Part shown: one piece after another, positions 25,627 to 33,882 of the stretch
How positions within the stretch are numbered: the first letter of the stretch is position 1
Layout: every line of letters starts with the position of its first letter
NCBI GenBank assembly: GCA_964353875.1
Contig: CAYGXU010000012.1
Location: 1-49,593, forward strand
Direction: 5' to 3'
Length of the DNA: 49,593 nt
From: MGNI01 sp964353875
GTDB lineage: Bacteria > Chloroflexota > Anaerolineae > Anaerolineales > E44-bin32
Notes under the pieces: model-generated
What the model was told of the DNA's origin: nothing
What the model saw: only the letters and a program-made list of their open reading frames with translations
Databases searched by the model: none
Program-made: the position numbers and the translations under genes

Positions 25627-26736
25627 TCAGGAATGCCGAAGTCGTCGCGCCTGGCGTCGATCCTGTTGCTCATGTATCTCTCTTACCAGGCCGACCTTTT
25701 CGTCAATGGCCACTTCCAGCCAGCGCAATCCATGAGTAGCTTCAGCCAGCGTGGGCGCTCCATAAGCCCCGGTGAGTGTGTCGTCCTCCCAGGGCGGGTT
25801 AGCGATGAGTGCACCGGTTTCTAGCCAATCCATAAAGTAATTGGGAGTCGAGATGAAGTTGGTTTCATCCACGGCGCGATCCATGTGGACACGTTCGGGG
25901 CAAAGATGAAGCATAATGGAAGTCTCAAGCTCACAGGCATGCCCCATCCCGCCGCGTGGTGAGCGCCGCAATTGCTCGAGGGAGCGCGCCCCCTCCTCAC
26001 TCGATAGGTACAACCAGGAAGTGGCGCAGAAAACTTGTGGATGTCTTTCACCCGCCCACTTGACCGCGTTAACCAGGTAAGAGTGATTTCCGCCATGTCC
26101 GGTCAGCAAGTAGATGCGATCGTATCCGAGCCGAACGAGCTCTGCCAAAACAGCCAGGATGAAATCCTCCATGGCGCGGCCGCCCAGTGAAAGAGTCCCC
26201 GCGAAGGATGAACGATGGGTGCTGACACCATAGGGGAGTACGGGGAGCAGAGTGGTTATTTTGGGCAGGGACTTGTGTACCCCTTGAGCGATGGCTTCGA
26301 TGATCCTTGTATCGGTGTCAAGCGGGAGATGAAGACCATGCTGCTCGGTGTGACCGATCGGTATCAGCACGACTGTCGGCTCTGTCGAGCGGCTTAAGTG
26401 TGTTGGTGATGTGCGTGCAACTCGCAGGACCGGAAACGGGAGCGTGGGGAGGCGGTCCTCTACCCCCGCAACAACCGATAACCGTGACCAGCCCTCTTCT
26501 TTTAGACTTTCAAACAGGCCGTGTAAGATGACTTCAAGCGCCTCAGGCCTAATCGATATGAGGCTCCCATCCCAGCCATAGGGGAAGGGGGGCAACAGTA
26601 ATGCTTGCTCCCTTTCACCCAGATGACCAGAGAGAGCGTTGAGGTCGAGTCCCTCCCCCATGGGTAATATCAGAGACAGCTCATGCGGAAGGGCAGCGAT
26701 CTCAGGCCAGGTGAAGTCTACGTAGTGACGAAACAT
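25627..26736 (-). CDS. Creatininase-family amidohydrolase with a degenerate N-terminal creatininase-like half
   Basis: A 369-residue protein (from ATG 26736; a TTG four codons upstream is also possible, both with GGAG/AGGAG sites). Residues about 120-300 form a complete creatininase domain with metal ligands in IPIGHTEQHGLHLPLDTDTR (Glu131, His133, an Asp at 140/142), LTGHGGNHSYLVNAVKWA and GHACELETS. The family includes creatinine amidohydrolase, the mycofactocin peptidase MftE and FAPy deaminases. Residues 9-92 repeat the first part of the domain (LILPMGEG, ALLLPPFPYG, ISIRPEALEVILHGLFESL, SRLSVVAG) without the metal ligands. The substrate is unknown. Confidence 0.85.
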   Translation of the reverse strand: MFRHYVDFTWPEIAALPHELSLILPMGEGLDLNALSGHLGEREQALLLPPFPYGWDGSLISIRPEALEVILHGLFESLKEEGWSRLSVVAGVEDRLPTLPFPVLRVARTSPTHLSRSTEPTVVLIPIGHTEQHGLHLPLDTDTRIIEAIAQGVHKSLPKITTLLPVLPYGVSTHRSSFAGTLSLGGRAMEDFILAVLAELVRLGYDRIYLLTGHGGNHSYLVNAVKWAGERHPQVFCATSWLYLSSEEGARSLEQLRRSPRGGMGHACELETSIMLHLCPERVHMDRAVDETNFISTPNYFMDWLETGALIANPPWEDDTLTGAYGAPTLAEATHGLRWLEVAIDEKVGLVREIHEQQDRRQARRLRHS

Positions 26737-26787
26737 GGTGCGCTCCAAGATTCTCTCCTGGATTAGGTGAGATGATCAATCACATCC

Positions 26788-27243
26788 TTAGCAAGTTTTC
26801 CCCGTCAAAGCCTTGATCAATATCTTCCATACACGTACTTTATTAAGGATGTCATCATCGAAATCCCATTCGCGCCCCGAATAATGGTTCATAATTTGGT
26901 TAAGGGCGAAAATCTTCTCGGCAGGCTGAATCACTTCGTGAATGGTCCCAAAGCCGATCACGCTCTCATATGAAAAAGACCACTTACAGGCGCTCATGTC
27001 ATGACATCGTAAATGCACGTTTCTTTCAACCTCGAAGCAGACCCGGCTGTTGGCTTCGAAATAGGCGATCTTCTTACCTGCTTGAGCGGTATGGACATAG
27101 ATCGATTCGCCGTCATAGCCAAAGGACATGGGCACCAGGTAGGGAGAATCTTCTTTGGATAACGCCAGTCGACACACATTGCTATCATGAATGATCTCAT
27201 CGATCTGCGCTCGACTGGCGATTTCTTTATCTTTTCTTCTCAT
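26788..27243 (-). CDS. Pyridoxamine 5'-phosphate oxidase-family (NimA-like) flavin-binding protein
   Basis: A 151-residue split-barrel protein. It starts MRRKDKEIASRAQIDEIIHD and has CRLALSKEDSPYLVPMSFGY, then YVHTAQAGKKIAYFEANSRV and CFEVERNV, the pattern of the 5-nitroimidazole reductase/flavin-nucleotide-binding group. Members bind FMN and often have no known substrate. Three or four cysteines (Cys24, Cys69, Cys80, Cys86 approx.) are present without a clear metal motif. It lies 51 bases upstream of the creatininase gene on the same strand. Confidence 0.83.
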   Translation of the reverse strand: MRRKDKEIASRAQIDEIIHDSNVCRLALSKEDSPYLVPMSFGYDGESIYVHTAQAGKKIAYFEANSRVCFEVERNVHLRCHDMSACKWSFSYESVIGFGTIHEVIQPAEKIFALNQIMNHYSGREWDFDDDILNKVRVWKILIKALTGKTC

Positions 27244-27295
27244 TCGCCTTATTCATTGCCGGATGCATGTGAGATGAACTTTCAAAGCAACGATC

Positions 27296-28627
27296 CTATT
27301 GATTGAAATCGTAGCTGTTATACCCGCTTTCTAGGCGTGCAAGGGGGATGGTCATGCCGCCAATGACACCCCTCATCAGCGTCCAGGTTCCAGAGTCTTC
27401 AGAGAGGCACACGTATTCCCTGGCATTGATCCAGCGGAAATTCGTGCCGGTGACCAATAGAGTCGGGTACATATCCTCCGCACCTAGATAGAGACTCATC
27501 GGATCAGTGAAGCCGTAAACGAAATGCTTCCCATCCGGAGCCCAACTGCCCCAGTGCACTTCCCCACTCGTGTAAATCATCTCCTCCATGCTGAAAAGGT
27601 TGGCGATATAGAGGTCATCCGATCCATCCACTGCATTTTGACGTATGAAGGCGACGCGGTCGATTTGGGGTGAAAGCGTGGAAGAGGAGAACACTTGCGG
27701 GAAGTAGAAATCCCCGGGGATCACGCCAAGTACGCTCGCCTCACTGCCATCAGCCGGGATGGCCCAGATCGTTCCGCTGGTGGAATCCACCAAAGGATCT
27801 TCCGATGGTATGGCCACGCCCAAAAAGCTGGAATCGGGTGACCAGACCGGTTGAGCGTAATATAAGAATTCGCTGTATGTGATTACCGGTGTATAGGTAA
27901 CGGCGTTCTTCCTGATTGGATCGCCATCGGCGCTGATCAGGTCGATGCTGTCCGGTCGGATGAGGGCTATTTTTTGTCCATCAGGTGAGAAGAGAAATTG
28001 CCCTCCTTGGCCTGGCGGAAGGACGCGGGTCAATTCTCCGCTGTCAGTGTCGATCCGTAGCAAGTCATCATGTTGTCGACCACCAATCTCTTGGAAGAGT
28101 TCCATCGTGTTGAAAAACAGATCGTAGGTCCCAGGCAGAAAGCCGATCCGGCTGATCTCGAAACCGGCGGTCTCGACGCCTGAGGGGTAGAGTTCATTGA
28201 TGTCATCCGCGCTGAGCAGTACGGTCTCGTCACTGCCATCGGAATTGACCGAACGCAGTTCAGTCCATGAATAATCGGGCGCTGATCGAGTGAAGGCCAT
28301 TTTCATCCCGTCAGAGGAGATGACTGTCCAGGTAGCCCCACCGCTGTTCGTGATTTGAACGGGAGGATTTTCGCCTTTAATCAGCCAGAGATTGCCACCA
28401 TTAACGTAAATAATATGCCTCTCCGTTGAAACAGGAGGCGGCAAAGTTGGAGCAGATGTTGGCTGGGAAGAAGGGCTCGGGACGAGATCATGGGACGCCT
28501 CCGATGGGCTAATTTCCGTCGTCCCGGCGATCTCCTCCGTCCCTCCCAGGAATTCTTGAGCAAAGTTGCAGGACAACAGGAAGCTACCTAGTATAAGGAA
28601 TGTTAGTATTTTCTTAATTCTGTTCAT
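27296..28627 (-). CDS. Lipoprotein with TolB/WD40-like beta-propeller repeats
   Basis: A 443-residue predicted lipoprotein. Signal peptide MNRIKKILTFLILGSFLLSC ends in a lipobox with Cys20. A Ser/Thr/Pro-rich linker follows (residues about 45-70), then propeller blades with the TolB/PD40 signature: WTVISSDGMKMAFTRS, FLFSPDGQKIALIRPD, PVWSPDSSFLGVAIPS and WGSWAPDGKHFVYGF. It probably sits outside the cytoplasmic membrane as a binding or sensing protein. ATG 28627 has GGAGGA upstream and lies 2 bases after the stop of the P-loop kinase gene, so the two are coupled. Confidence 0.83.
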   Translation of the reverse strand: MNRIKKILTFLILGSFLLSCNFAQEFLGGTEEIAGTTEISPSEASHDLVPSPSSQPTSAPTLPPPVSTERHIIYVNGGNLWLIKGENPPVQITNSGGATWTVISSDGMKMAFTRSAPDYSWTELRSVNSDGSDETVLLSADDINELYPSGVETAGFEISRIGFLPGTYDLFFNTMELFQEIGGRQHDDLLRIDTDSGELTRVLPPGQGGQFLFSPDGQKIALIRPDSIDLISADGDPIRKNAVTYTPVITYSEFLYYAQPVWSPDSSFLGVAIPSEDPLVDSTSGTIWAIPADGSEASVLGVIPGDFYFPQVFSSSTLSPQIDRVAFIRQNAVDGSDDLYIANLFSMEEMIYTSGEVHWGSWAPDGKHFVYGFTDPMSLYLGAEDMYPTLLVTGTNFRWINAREYVCLSEDSGTWTLMRGVIGGMTIPLARLESGYNSYDFNQ

Positions 28628-28629
28628 AC

Positions 28630-29256
28630 TTATCCTCCACATGATGGTCGAGGTCTATATACGGCCGCAGGATTATTTTCGCATAATTCCACTTCCACGG
28701 TTGTGTTTATGGTGGTGATTGGTTTGTAATCATTGGATAAATGGGATAGTAAGGTTTCGGTATCCGAAGATCTCCGCAGTTCAAAGATCTGCAAGTGCGG
28801 ATAGAGTCTGTCCCCAATGATCTTTCGATATTCCCTCTCCCGCCTATGGTGTGTTCGGATCACCCACCATAGGATGGAGTCCTTATCAAAAACTGCCTGT
28901 CGCAGCGTTTCATGATTACCAGAAAAAAGCCTTTCTTTTGTAGTTACTCTTTTTAACGTACGGTCTATCGCCCTCCAAAATACTTTCGCGAAAGGGTAAT
29001 TGAGCCATAGTAGATATGTTGCTCTCGGCAAAATGATGTCCCTGACTTTACTATAGTTTCCATCGATCACCCAATTCTCGTGCGTCACTACGGCTTCAAC
29101 TGCCTGGCGGAACTCATGAACGGGCTTGGCTGACCAATTAGGTCCCCAATAGAGTGCATCCAATTCGATGTGCGGGATTTGTAAGGCATGGGCGATGCGC
29201 GTCGAGAGCGTCGTCTTTCCCGAGCAACTCGTACCGACCACAGCTATCCGCAGCAT
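28630..29256 (-). CDS. P-loop nucleotide kinase, adenylate kinase-like (FlaR/topology-modulation type)
   Basis: A 208-residue P-loop protein. Walker A is GTSCSGKTT (residues 8-16), followed by HIELDALYWGPNWSAKP and WVIDGNYSKVRD, characteristic of the small kinase group often labelled DNA topology modulation protein FlaR. LWLNYPFAKVFWRAIDRTLKR and the WWVIRTHHRREREYRKII block are also typical. The true substrate of this group is not established. The C-terminal ~30 residues (KPITTINTTVEVELCENNP) extend beyond the usual length. AGGA precedes ATG. Confidence 0.82.
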   Translation of the reverse strand: MLRIAVVGTSCSGKTTLSTRIAHALQIPHIELDALYWGPNWSAKPVHEFRQAVEAVVTHENWVIDGNYSKVRDIILPRATYLLWLNYPFAKVFWRAIDRTLKRVTTKERLFSGNHETLRQAVFDKDSILWWVIRTHHRREREYRKIIGDRLYPHLQIFELRRSSDTETLLSHLSNDYKPITTINTTVEVELCENNPAAVYRPRPSCGG

Positions 29257-29281
29257 CCGTCATTCCTATCGAATTTCACGA

Positions 29282-29319
29282 TAGTCCTTCCTCTTGATGT
29301 GGACTAGTCGAAGATTATA
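29282..29319 (-). promoter_or_regulatory. Promoter -10 box and 5'-leader hairpin of the P-loop kinase gene
   Basis: On the minus strand TATAAT (29319-29314) is followed, at the predicted transcription start near 29307, by the inverted pair TAGTCC (29306-29301) and GGACTA (29287-29282) around a 13-base loop that contains AGAGGAAGG. The hairpin would form the very 5' end of the transcript. Confidence 0.4.
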
Positions 29320-29379
29320 GCTCATCCATGAGAACAAGCCAGACCCTTCATGGCGAAATGTACTCGTCTCCAAGAGAAA

Positions 29380-29410
29380 GCCGGATGGAGCATTCCTGCC
29401 TCCATCCGGC
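29380..29410 (-). terminator. Intrinsic terminator after the hbd gene
   Basis: A perfect 11-bp stem, GCCGGATGGAG (29380-29390) with CTCCATCCGGC (29400-29410), encloses a 9-base loop. On the minus strand it is followed by TTTCTCTT. It lies 22 bases past the hbd stop codon and ends the HIT-thiolase-hbd transcript. Confidence 0.75.
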
Positions 29411-29432
29411 CAGTAGGTAGGTGGGTAAAAGC

Positions 29433-30281
29433 CTATTCGTATTCGTAGAAGCCTTTCCCGGCTTTGCGCCCCAGATAGCCAGCATCGACCATCTTGCGCA
29501 ATAACGGAGCCGGTCTGTATTTATCCTCCCCGAGATCGCGATGGAGCACTTCGAGCACGTTGAGAATGACATCCAATCCGATTAAGTCAGCCAGGGTGAG
29601 CGGACCCATAGGATGGTTCATCCCAAGTTTCATTACCGTATCGATCGCTTCACGTGTGCCAATCCCCTCCTGCAAGGTGAAGATGGCCTCGTTGATCATC
29701 GGACACAGGATGCGATTAGAAATGAAGCCAGGTGAGTCTAACGCTTCCACCGGTTCCTTGCCCATCTTCCGGCCCACTTCGATTGTGGTAGCTACTGTCT
29801 CGACTGATGTGCCCAATCCGCGGATCACTTCCAAGAGTTTCATCAACGGGACCGGGTTGAAGAAGTGCATCCCGATCACTTTCTCCGGCCGTTTTGTAGC
29901 TGCGCCGATCTTGGTGATGGGGATCGAGGAAGTATTGGATGCCAAAATAGCGTCGTTCGGTGTCAGCCGGTCGAGTTCTGCGAATAGATCTAATTTTATT
30001 TTAACTTCTTCACTTGCCGCCTCGATTACCAGGTCCGCCTCGCGCACCGCTTCAAGGTCCAGGGAGGTTGAGATCGCCAAGGCCGCCGATTTCTGTTCCT
30101 CGGAAATGATGCCCTTGGTGAGGAATTTCTCGACCGATTTGGCGATAGTAATTTTCGCCCGTTCAATTGCCTCAGGAATCACATCGGTCAACCTGACCTG
30201 GTAACCAGAGATGGCAGCAGTTTGAGCGATGCCGTTCCCCATCGTCCCTGCCCCTACGACGACAATCTTATTAATTTCCAT
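29433..30281 (-). CDS. hbd: 3-hydroxybutyryl-CoA dehydrogenase
   Basis: A 282-residue NAD(P)-dependent 3-hydroxyacyl-CoA dehydrogenase. The dinucleotide motif is VVVGAGTMGNGIAQ. Catalytic elements are MHFFNPVPLMKLLEVIRG (His) and DSPGFISNRILCPMINEAI (Asn), and the C-terminal domain shows GMNHPMGPLTLADLIGLD. It oxidises or forms 3-hydroxybutyryl-CoA and acetoacetyl-CoA. ATG 30281 is preferred over the ATG five codons upstream because GGGAG precedes it. It lies 64 bases after the thiolase gene on the same strand, the usual pairing for C4 acyl-CoA metabolism. Confidence 0.94.
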   Translation of the reverse strand: MEINKIVVVGAGTMGNGIAQTAAISGYQVRLTDVIPEAIERAKITIAKSVEKFLTKGIISEEQKSAALAISTSLDLEAVREADLVIEAASEEVKIKLDLFAELDRLTPNDAILASNTSSIPITKIGAATKRPEKVIGMHFFNPVPLMKLLEVIRGLGTSVETVATTIEVGRKMGKEPVEALDSPGFISNRILCPMINEAIFTLQEGIGTREAIDTVMKLGMNHPMGPLTLADLIGLDVILNVLEVLHRDLGEDKYRPAPLLRKMVDAGYLGRKAGKGFYEYE

Positions 30282-30345
30282 GTTGATTTCTCCCAATGGT
30301 TCGGTACGTGGGATCGAGAGGATTACCTTTTACCATAAATCCCCT

Positions 30346-31557
30346 CTACTCCAATTCAACGGCCATGGCAACCGCCTCACCGCCGCCCAGGCACACCGAG
30401 GCGATGCCGCGTTTTAGGCCACGATCTTTCAGGGCGTAGAGCAGGGTGGTGAGCACACGCGCCCCTGATGCGCCAATGGGGTGACCCAATGCGATCGCGC
30501 CGCCATGCACATTAACCTTATCCCAATCCCAGCCCAAGCCGGCCATGTCTTTCCCATCGGCAAGCACTTGAGAGGCGAAGGCTTCGTTCAATTCAATCAG
30601 GTCGACCTCTTTCAAGGTCCAATTGGTTTTCTCCAGTAATTTCGGAATGGCGCGTGCCGGGGCAATGAAGAGCTCTTTCGGTGGAACTGCTGCCTGCGCA
30701 TAGCCGACGACACGAGCCACTGGACGGATGCCGAGTGATTCAGCTTTTGCCCGGCTGGCATAGACGATGGCAGCCGCGCCATCGTTAAGCCCCGAAGAAT
30801 TTCCGGCTGTCACTTTCCCTTCCGAGTTAAAGGCTGGAGCAAGGGAGCGTAATTTTTCAATGGCTGTATCTCGCCTGGGGGTTTCGTCTTTCGTGATCAA
30901 GGTGATCTCCCCTTTCCTGCCGGGGATTTCGACGGGTGTGATTTCAGCATCGAATTTGCCGCTATCCATGGCTGCAACCGCTTTCATGTGACTCTGGAAG
31001 GCAAATTCATCCATCGCCTCGCGGGCAACTTGGTACCACTCAGCGATGTATTCCGCCGCCATGCCCATTGGCCAGTCTTCAAAGGGATCCCACAGGCCAT
31101 CGTGGAGCAGCGCATCCACAAGCTTTTCATGCCCATAGCGCAGCTTTCCTCCTCGTCCGTGGATCAGGTAGGGCGCATTGCTCATACTCTCCATCCCGCC
31201 GGCGACGATTAGATGGGCATCGCCGGCGCGAATCGCCTGGGCAGCGAACATGCCGCTCTTTAGGCCGGAGCCGCAGACCTTGTTGATCGTCGTCGCTCCC
31301 ACGGTGGGGGGCAGACCGGCGAAGATGGCCGCCTGGCGCGCAGGCGCCTGGCCCAAACCGGCAGGGACGACGTTCCCCATCAGGACCTCATCGATTTCGA
31401 CCAAGTTGGAAATACCGGCGCGTTCAAGCGCCGATTTAACTACGATGGCACCCAATCGTGGTGCTGAGAGTGGACTTAGTGCACCCATGAAACGACCCAT
31501 TGGCGTGCGTGTTGCACTCAGGATGACCGCTTCCTGGGCAGGGGGGATGTGGTTCAT
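30346..31557 (-). CDS. Acetyl-CoA acetyltransferase (thiolase)
   Basis: A 403-residue degradative/biosynthetic thiolase with complete catalytic set: nucleophile Cys95 in INKVCGSGLKSG, His359 in ALGHPIGASGARVL and Cys389 in SVCLGGGEAVAM. FNSEGKVTAGNSSGLNDGAA and LIELNEAFASQVL are further signatures. It condenses two acetyl-CoA to acetoacetyl-CoA or cleaves 3-ketoacyl-CoA. It follows the HIT gene by 29 bases and precedes hbd. Because the thiolase-like protein of the mevalonate operon (44019-45206) lacks catalytic residues, this enzyme may also supply acetoacetyl-CoA for HMG-CoA synthesis; that is inference. Confidence 0.95.
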   Translation of the reverse strand: MNHIPPAQEAVILSATRTPMGRFMGALSPLSAPRLGAIVVKSALERAGISNLVEIDEVLMGNVVPAGLGQAPARQAAIFAGLPPTVGATTINKVCGSGLKSGMFAAQAIRAGDAHLIVAGGMESMSNAPYLIHGRGGKLRYGHEKLVDALLHDGLWDPFEDWPMGMAAEYIAEWYQVAREAMDEFAFQSHMKAVAAMDSGKFDAEITPVEIPGRKGEITLITKDETPRRDTAIEKLRSLAPAFNSEGKVTAGNSSGLNDGAAAIVYASRAKAESLGIRPVARVVGYAQAAVPPKELFIAPARAIPKLLEKTNWTLKEVDLIELNEAFASQVLADGKDMAGLGWDWDKVNVHGGAIALGHPIGASGARVLTTLLYALKDRGLKRGIASVCLGGGEAVAMAVELE

Positions 31558-31586
31558 TGATTCGCCTCTCTAAATATTTTGAATGT

Positions 31587-32090
31587 TTAAAAATTTTGAG
31601 TTTCTTCCGAGCGCTTCCATCCTTCACGAAGTCGGGCGTAGGATTCCTCCAAAGCTTCCGGCAAGACCCTTGTCTCGGCTGTGGTCGACATGAAGTTCGT
31701 ATCGCCGGCCCAGCGTGGTAGGATATGCATGTGCACATGATCCGCCACTCCGGCGCCAGCTATCTCGCCGATATTCACACCAATATTAAAAGCTTGTGCT
31801 TTGTATATTTTGCGCAAAACACGCAGCGCTTGCGTGGTCAATTGCATTAATTCAGCTAAGGTTTTTTCATCCAATGCTTCTAACGTGGGGACATGCTGGT
31901 ATGGGACTACCATCATGTGTCCAGTGGTGTAAGGATAGAGGTTTAGGATCACGAAGGAATGAACCCCTCGATGAAGAATTAGATTGGCCGGACTGTCCTC
32001 GTCTTTCAGTCGATCACAAAAGACACATCCGGTTTCTTGGGGGCTGTTCTGGATATATGCCATGCGCCAGGGTGACCATAGGTGCTTCAT
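31587..32090 (-). CDS. HIT family protein (Ap4A-hydrolase/phosphorylase-like)
   Basis: A 167-residue histidine-triad protein. It opens KHLWSPWRMAYIQNS with the CVFC pair (Cys22, Cys25) and ends the catalytic strand with DHVHMHILPRWAGDTNFM (His118, His120, His122). This N-terminal pattern is that of the bacterial/archaeal diadenosine tetraphosphate phosphorylase-like branch, which acts on Ap4A-type nucleotides. The CVFC pair and a downstream His may bind zinc. It is the first gene of a minus-strand set with thiolase and hbd, divergent from birA. Confidence 0.9.
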   Translation of the reverse strand: MKHLWSPWRMAYIQNSPQETGCVFCDRLKDEDSPANLILHRGVHSFVILNLYPYTTGHMMVVPYQHVPTLEALDEKTLAELMQLTTQALRVLRKIYKAQAFNIGVNIGEIAGAGVADHVHMHILPRWAGDTNFMSTTAETRVLPEALEESYARLREGWKRSEETQNF

Positions 32091-32206
32091 TTGTGCCCGA
32101 TTATTCTAGCAGACTTTGTACCAATCGAAAATATCTGCATGATTAAATGTAAAATAGGGTGAGTTTTGAATATCAACATTTCTGGTTAATAGCAGGTTAA
32201 TCATCG

Positions 32207-33010
32207 ATGTGTCTATTTGATGAAGGACGGTTAAGGGAAGTTCTGCCAGTGAGTGTATTAGGAAAACCGCTCTATTATCATCGATCCGTCAACTCTACCA
32301 ACGATGAAGCCATTTCTTTGGCTCACCAAGGTGCTCCACATGGCACCCTGGTCATAGCGGAGGCTCAGAGCAAAGGTCGAGGTCGAGGGGATAAATTATG
32401 GGTTACGGTTCCTGGAAAAAGCATCGCCTTTAGCCTGGTCCTTCGTCCTGAGTATTCCGTATGGAAAGAGCTTCTGCGCTTGAATGCTATCGGGACCTTG
32501 GGAGTCATTGAGGCGCTTGGTGAATACGGTCTGGTCGCACACATGAAATGGCCTAACGATGTCCTTCTCGCAGGAAAGAAGGTGGCTGGGATTTTGCTGG
32601 AAGCATTCTGGCTAGGCGAGGGATTGGATTTTGTCATCCTTGGTGTCGGTATCAACTTGTTTCCTGCATCCATACCAGAAAAAGTGTTGCTCGACTTCCC
32701 GGCGATCTCGGTTTTTGACTTTCTAAAGGAGCCGTTCGACCCTCACCTTTTCCTTCGAGCAATCCTGCAGGGTATGAGCAGATGGTATTCTCGGATGGAA
32801 GCCCAAGATTTTTGGTCAGACTGTCAACGTCATCTGGCCTATCTCGGAGAACGGGTCGTGGTTGTATTTGGAGAACAATGTATAATGGGCAGGCTATTCG
32901 GGATCGATGGAGAGGGTAATCTCAGACTTTTACTTTCGTCAGATGAAGAGATCAGTGTTGGTTTCGAGGCGCTTTCACTAAGACCCGTTCGAGAAGATAA
33001 TGAGAGATAA
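32207..33010 (+). CDS. birA: Biotin-[acetyl-CoA-carboxylase] ligase, without DNA-binding domain
   Basis: A 267-residue group I biotin protein ligase. The biotinoyl-AMP loop is KGRGRGDKLW (residues 56-65), followed by KWPNDVLLAGKKVAGILLEA (114-133) with the catalytic lysine region and VILGVGINLF. The C-terminal SH3-like domain is present (GRLFGIDGEGNLRLLL). No N-terminal helix-turn-helix is present, so unlike E. coli BirA it should not repress transcription by itself. It would biotinylate the carrier protein at Lys134 (10190-10696). The start ATG has only a weak ribosome site. Confidence 0.93.
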   Translation: MCLFDEGRLREVLPVSVLGKPLYYHRSVNSTNDEAISLAHQGAPHGTLVIAEAQSKGRGRGDKLWVTVPGKSIAFSLVLRPEYSVWKELLRLNAIGTLGVIEALGEYGLVAHMKWPNDVLLAGKKVAGILLEAFWLGEGLDFVILGVGINLFPASIPEKVLLDFPAISVFDFLKEPFDPHLFLRAILQGMSRWYSRMEAQDFWSDCQRHLAYLGERVVVVFGEQCIMGRLFGIDGEGNLRLLLSSDEEISVGFEALSLRPVREDNER

Positions 33011-33283
33011 ACTATGTTTTGTTATTGGATTATGTTTTTTTAGAAAAGGGATCGAATTTGGGCTGTGATGCGTAGATAAAAAAGCATTCTATCTGCCATG
33101 CTTACCCAAATATTGGATAGACGCCAAACTTTCGGGCTGGGCAGAACGATAGCGTAGGAGCCGTCTTTGTTTTGGGCGCGATGATGATCTCTATATTTCT
33201 GACAACCTGCAGAACATGGTCCATTATGATTGCTTGACTGTCATTGAGATGATCTGGATTGCTGCCCCTGAAGGAGAATGCTG

Positions 33284-33496
33284 ATGTATGATGAATTGAG
33301 AGACTTGGCCAAGAAAGCCGAAGAGGCTGATTATGTCGAAGATCCGTATGAAGATAACGATCGAGAGCTGAAGCAAGGGCGTTTCCTTGGCATGACCTCG
33401 GCACAGCGCTTCGTCGTATCCTTGATGTTGCTGGCTTCCGTTGTGGTGATTGGAGCGATGTGTCTTATCGTGACGGAAAAGATGGCGATATTTTAA
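33284..33496 (+). CDS. Small single-pass membrane protein
   Basis: A 70-residue protein from ATG 33284, with AAGGAG 7 bases upstream (an ATG two codons earlier overlaps that site). It begins with an acidic cytosolic part (MYDELRDLAKKAEEADYVED, then YEDNDRELKQG), followed by one membrane helix (FVVSLMLLASVVVIGAMCLIV). I do not recognise a family. It stands alone between birA and a minus-strand gene. Confidence 0.6.
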   Translation: MYDELRDLAKKAEEADYVEDPYEDNDRELKQGRFLGMTSAQRFVVSLMLLASVVVIGAMCLIVTEKMAIF

Positions 33497-33604
33497 GCCT
33501 GAGAGCGGATGAATCACGGGGTGATATTCAATCCACGGATCGCTTGAGCACAACTGCTATGAGACACGATTACAGAAAAGTGGGGATTCGTTTCGCAAAC
33601 TGCG

Positions 33605-33853
33605 CTACTTCTCAATAAACCGCCATAATTCTTCATCCCAACCTTGGTTTCCGTGCAAGACTAGTTTTACTTCTGTACTTCCCGTCCCCACTCCACCAAA
33701 TCCACATTCACTCTCAAGCGCAAATTCATTCCGCTCTTCTTCGGGGTGGCTTGCGTTGAGCAGTAGGTTGGCAAAGAGGATATTTCCGTGGTCAGAGCCT
33801 GCACAGCGAACGATGTCAAGGCCATTCCACTCTTCATCCGTGACTCCGACCAT
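33605..33853 (-). CDS. Hypothetical protein of 82 residues downstream of penicillin acylase
   Basis: ATG 33853 has AAGGA 6 bases upstream. The product starts MVGVTDEEWNGLDIVRCAG and ends VLHGNQGWDEELWRFIEK; it is acidic with protein-like composition. The frame is also open for another 20 codons upstream (…NPVVFLNLTNKDN), overlapping the end of the penicillin acylase gene, so it could be the 3' remnant of a longer gene. No family recognised. Confidence 0.4.
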   Translation of the reverse strand: MVGVTDEEWNGLDIVRCAGSDHGNILFANLLLNASHPEEERNEFALESECGFGGVGTGSTEVKLVLHGNQGWDEELWRFIEK

Positions 33854-33882
33854 ATTGTCCTTATTGGTGAGATTTAGGAATA

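Noticed and set aside
29494..30204. 236-codon plus-strand frame
   Set aside because: Antisense to hbd, serine- and arginine-rich shadow without ribosome site.
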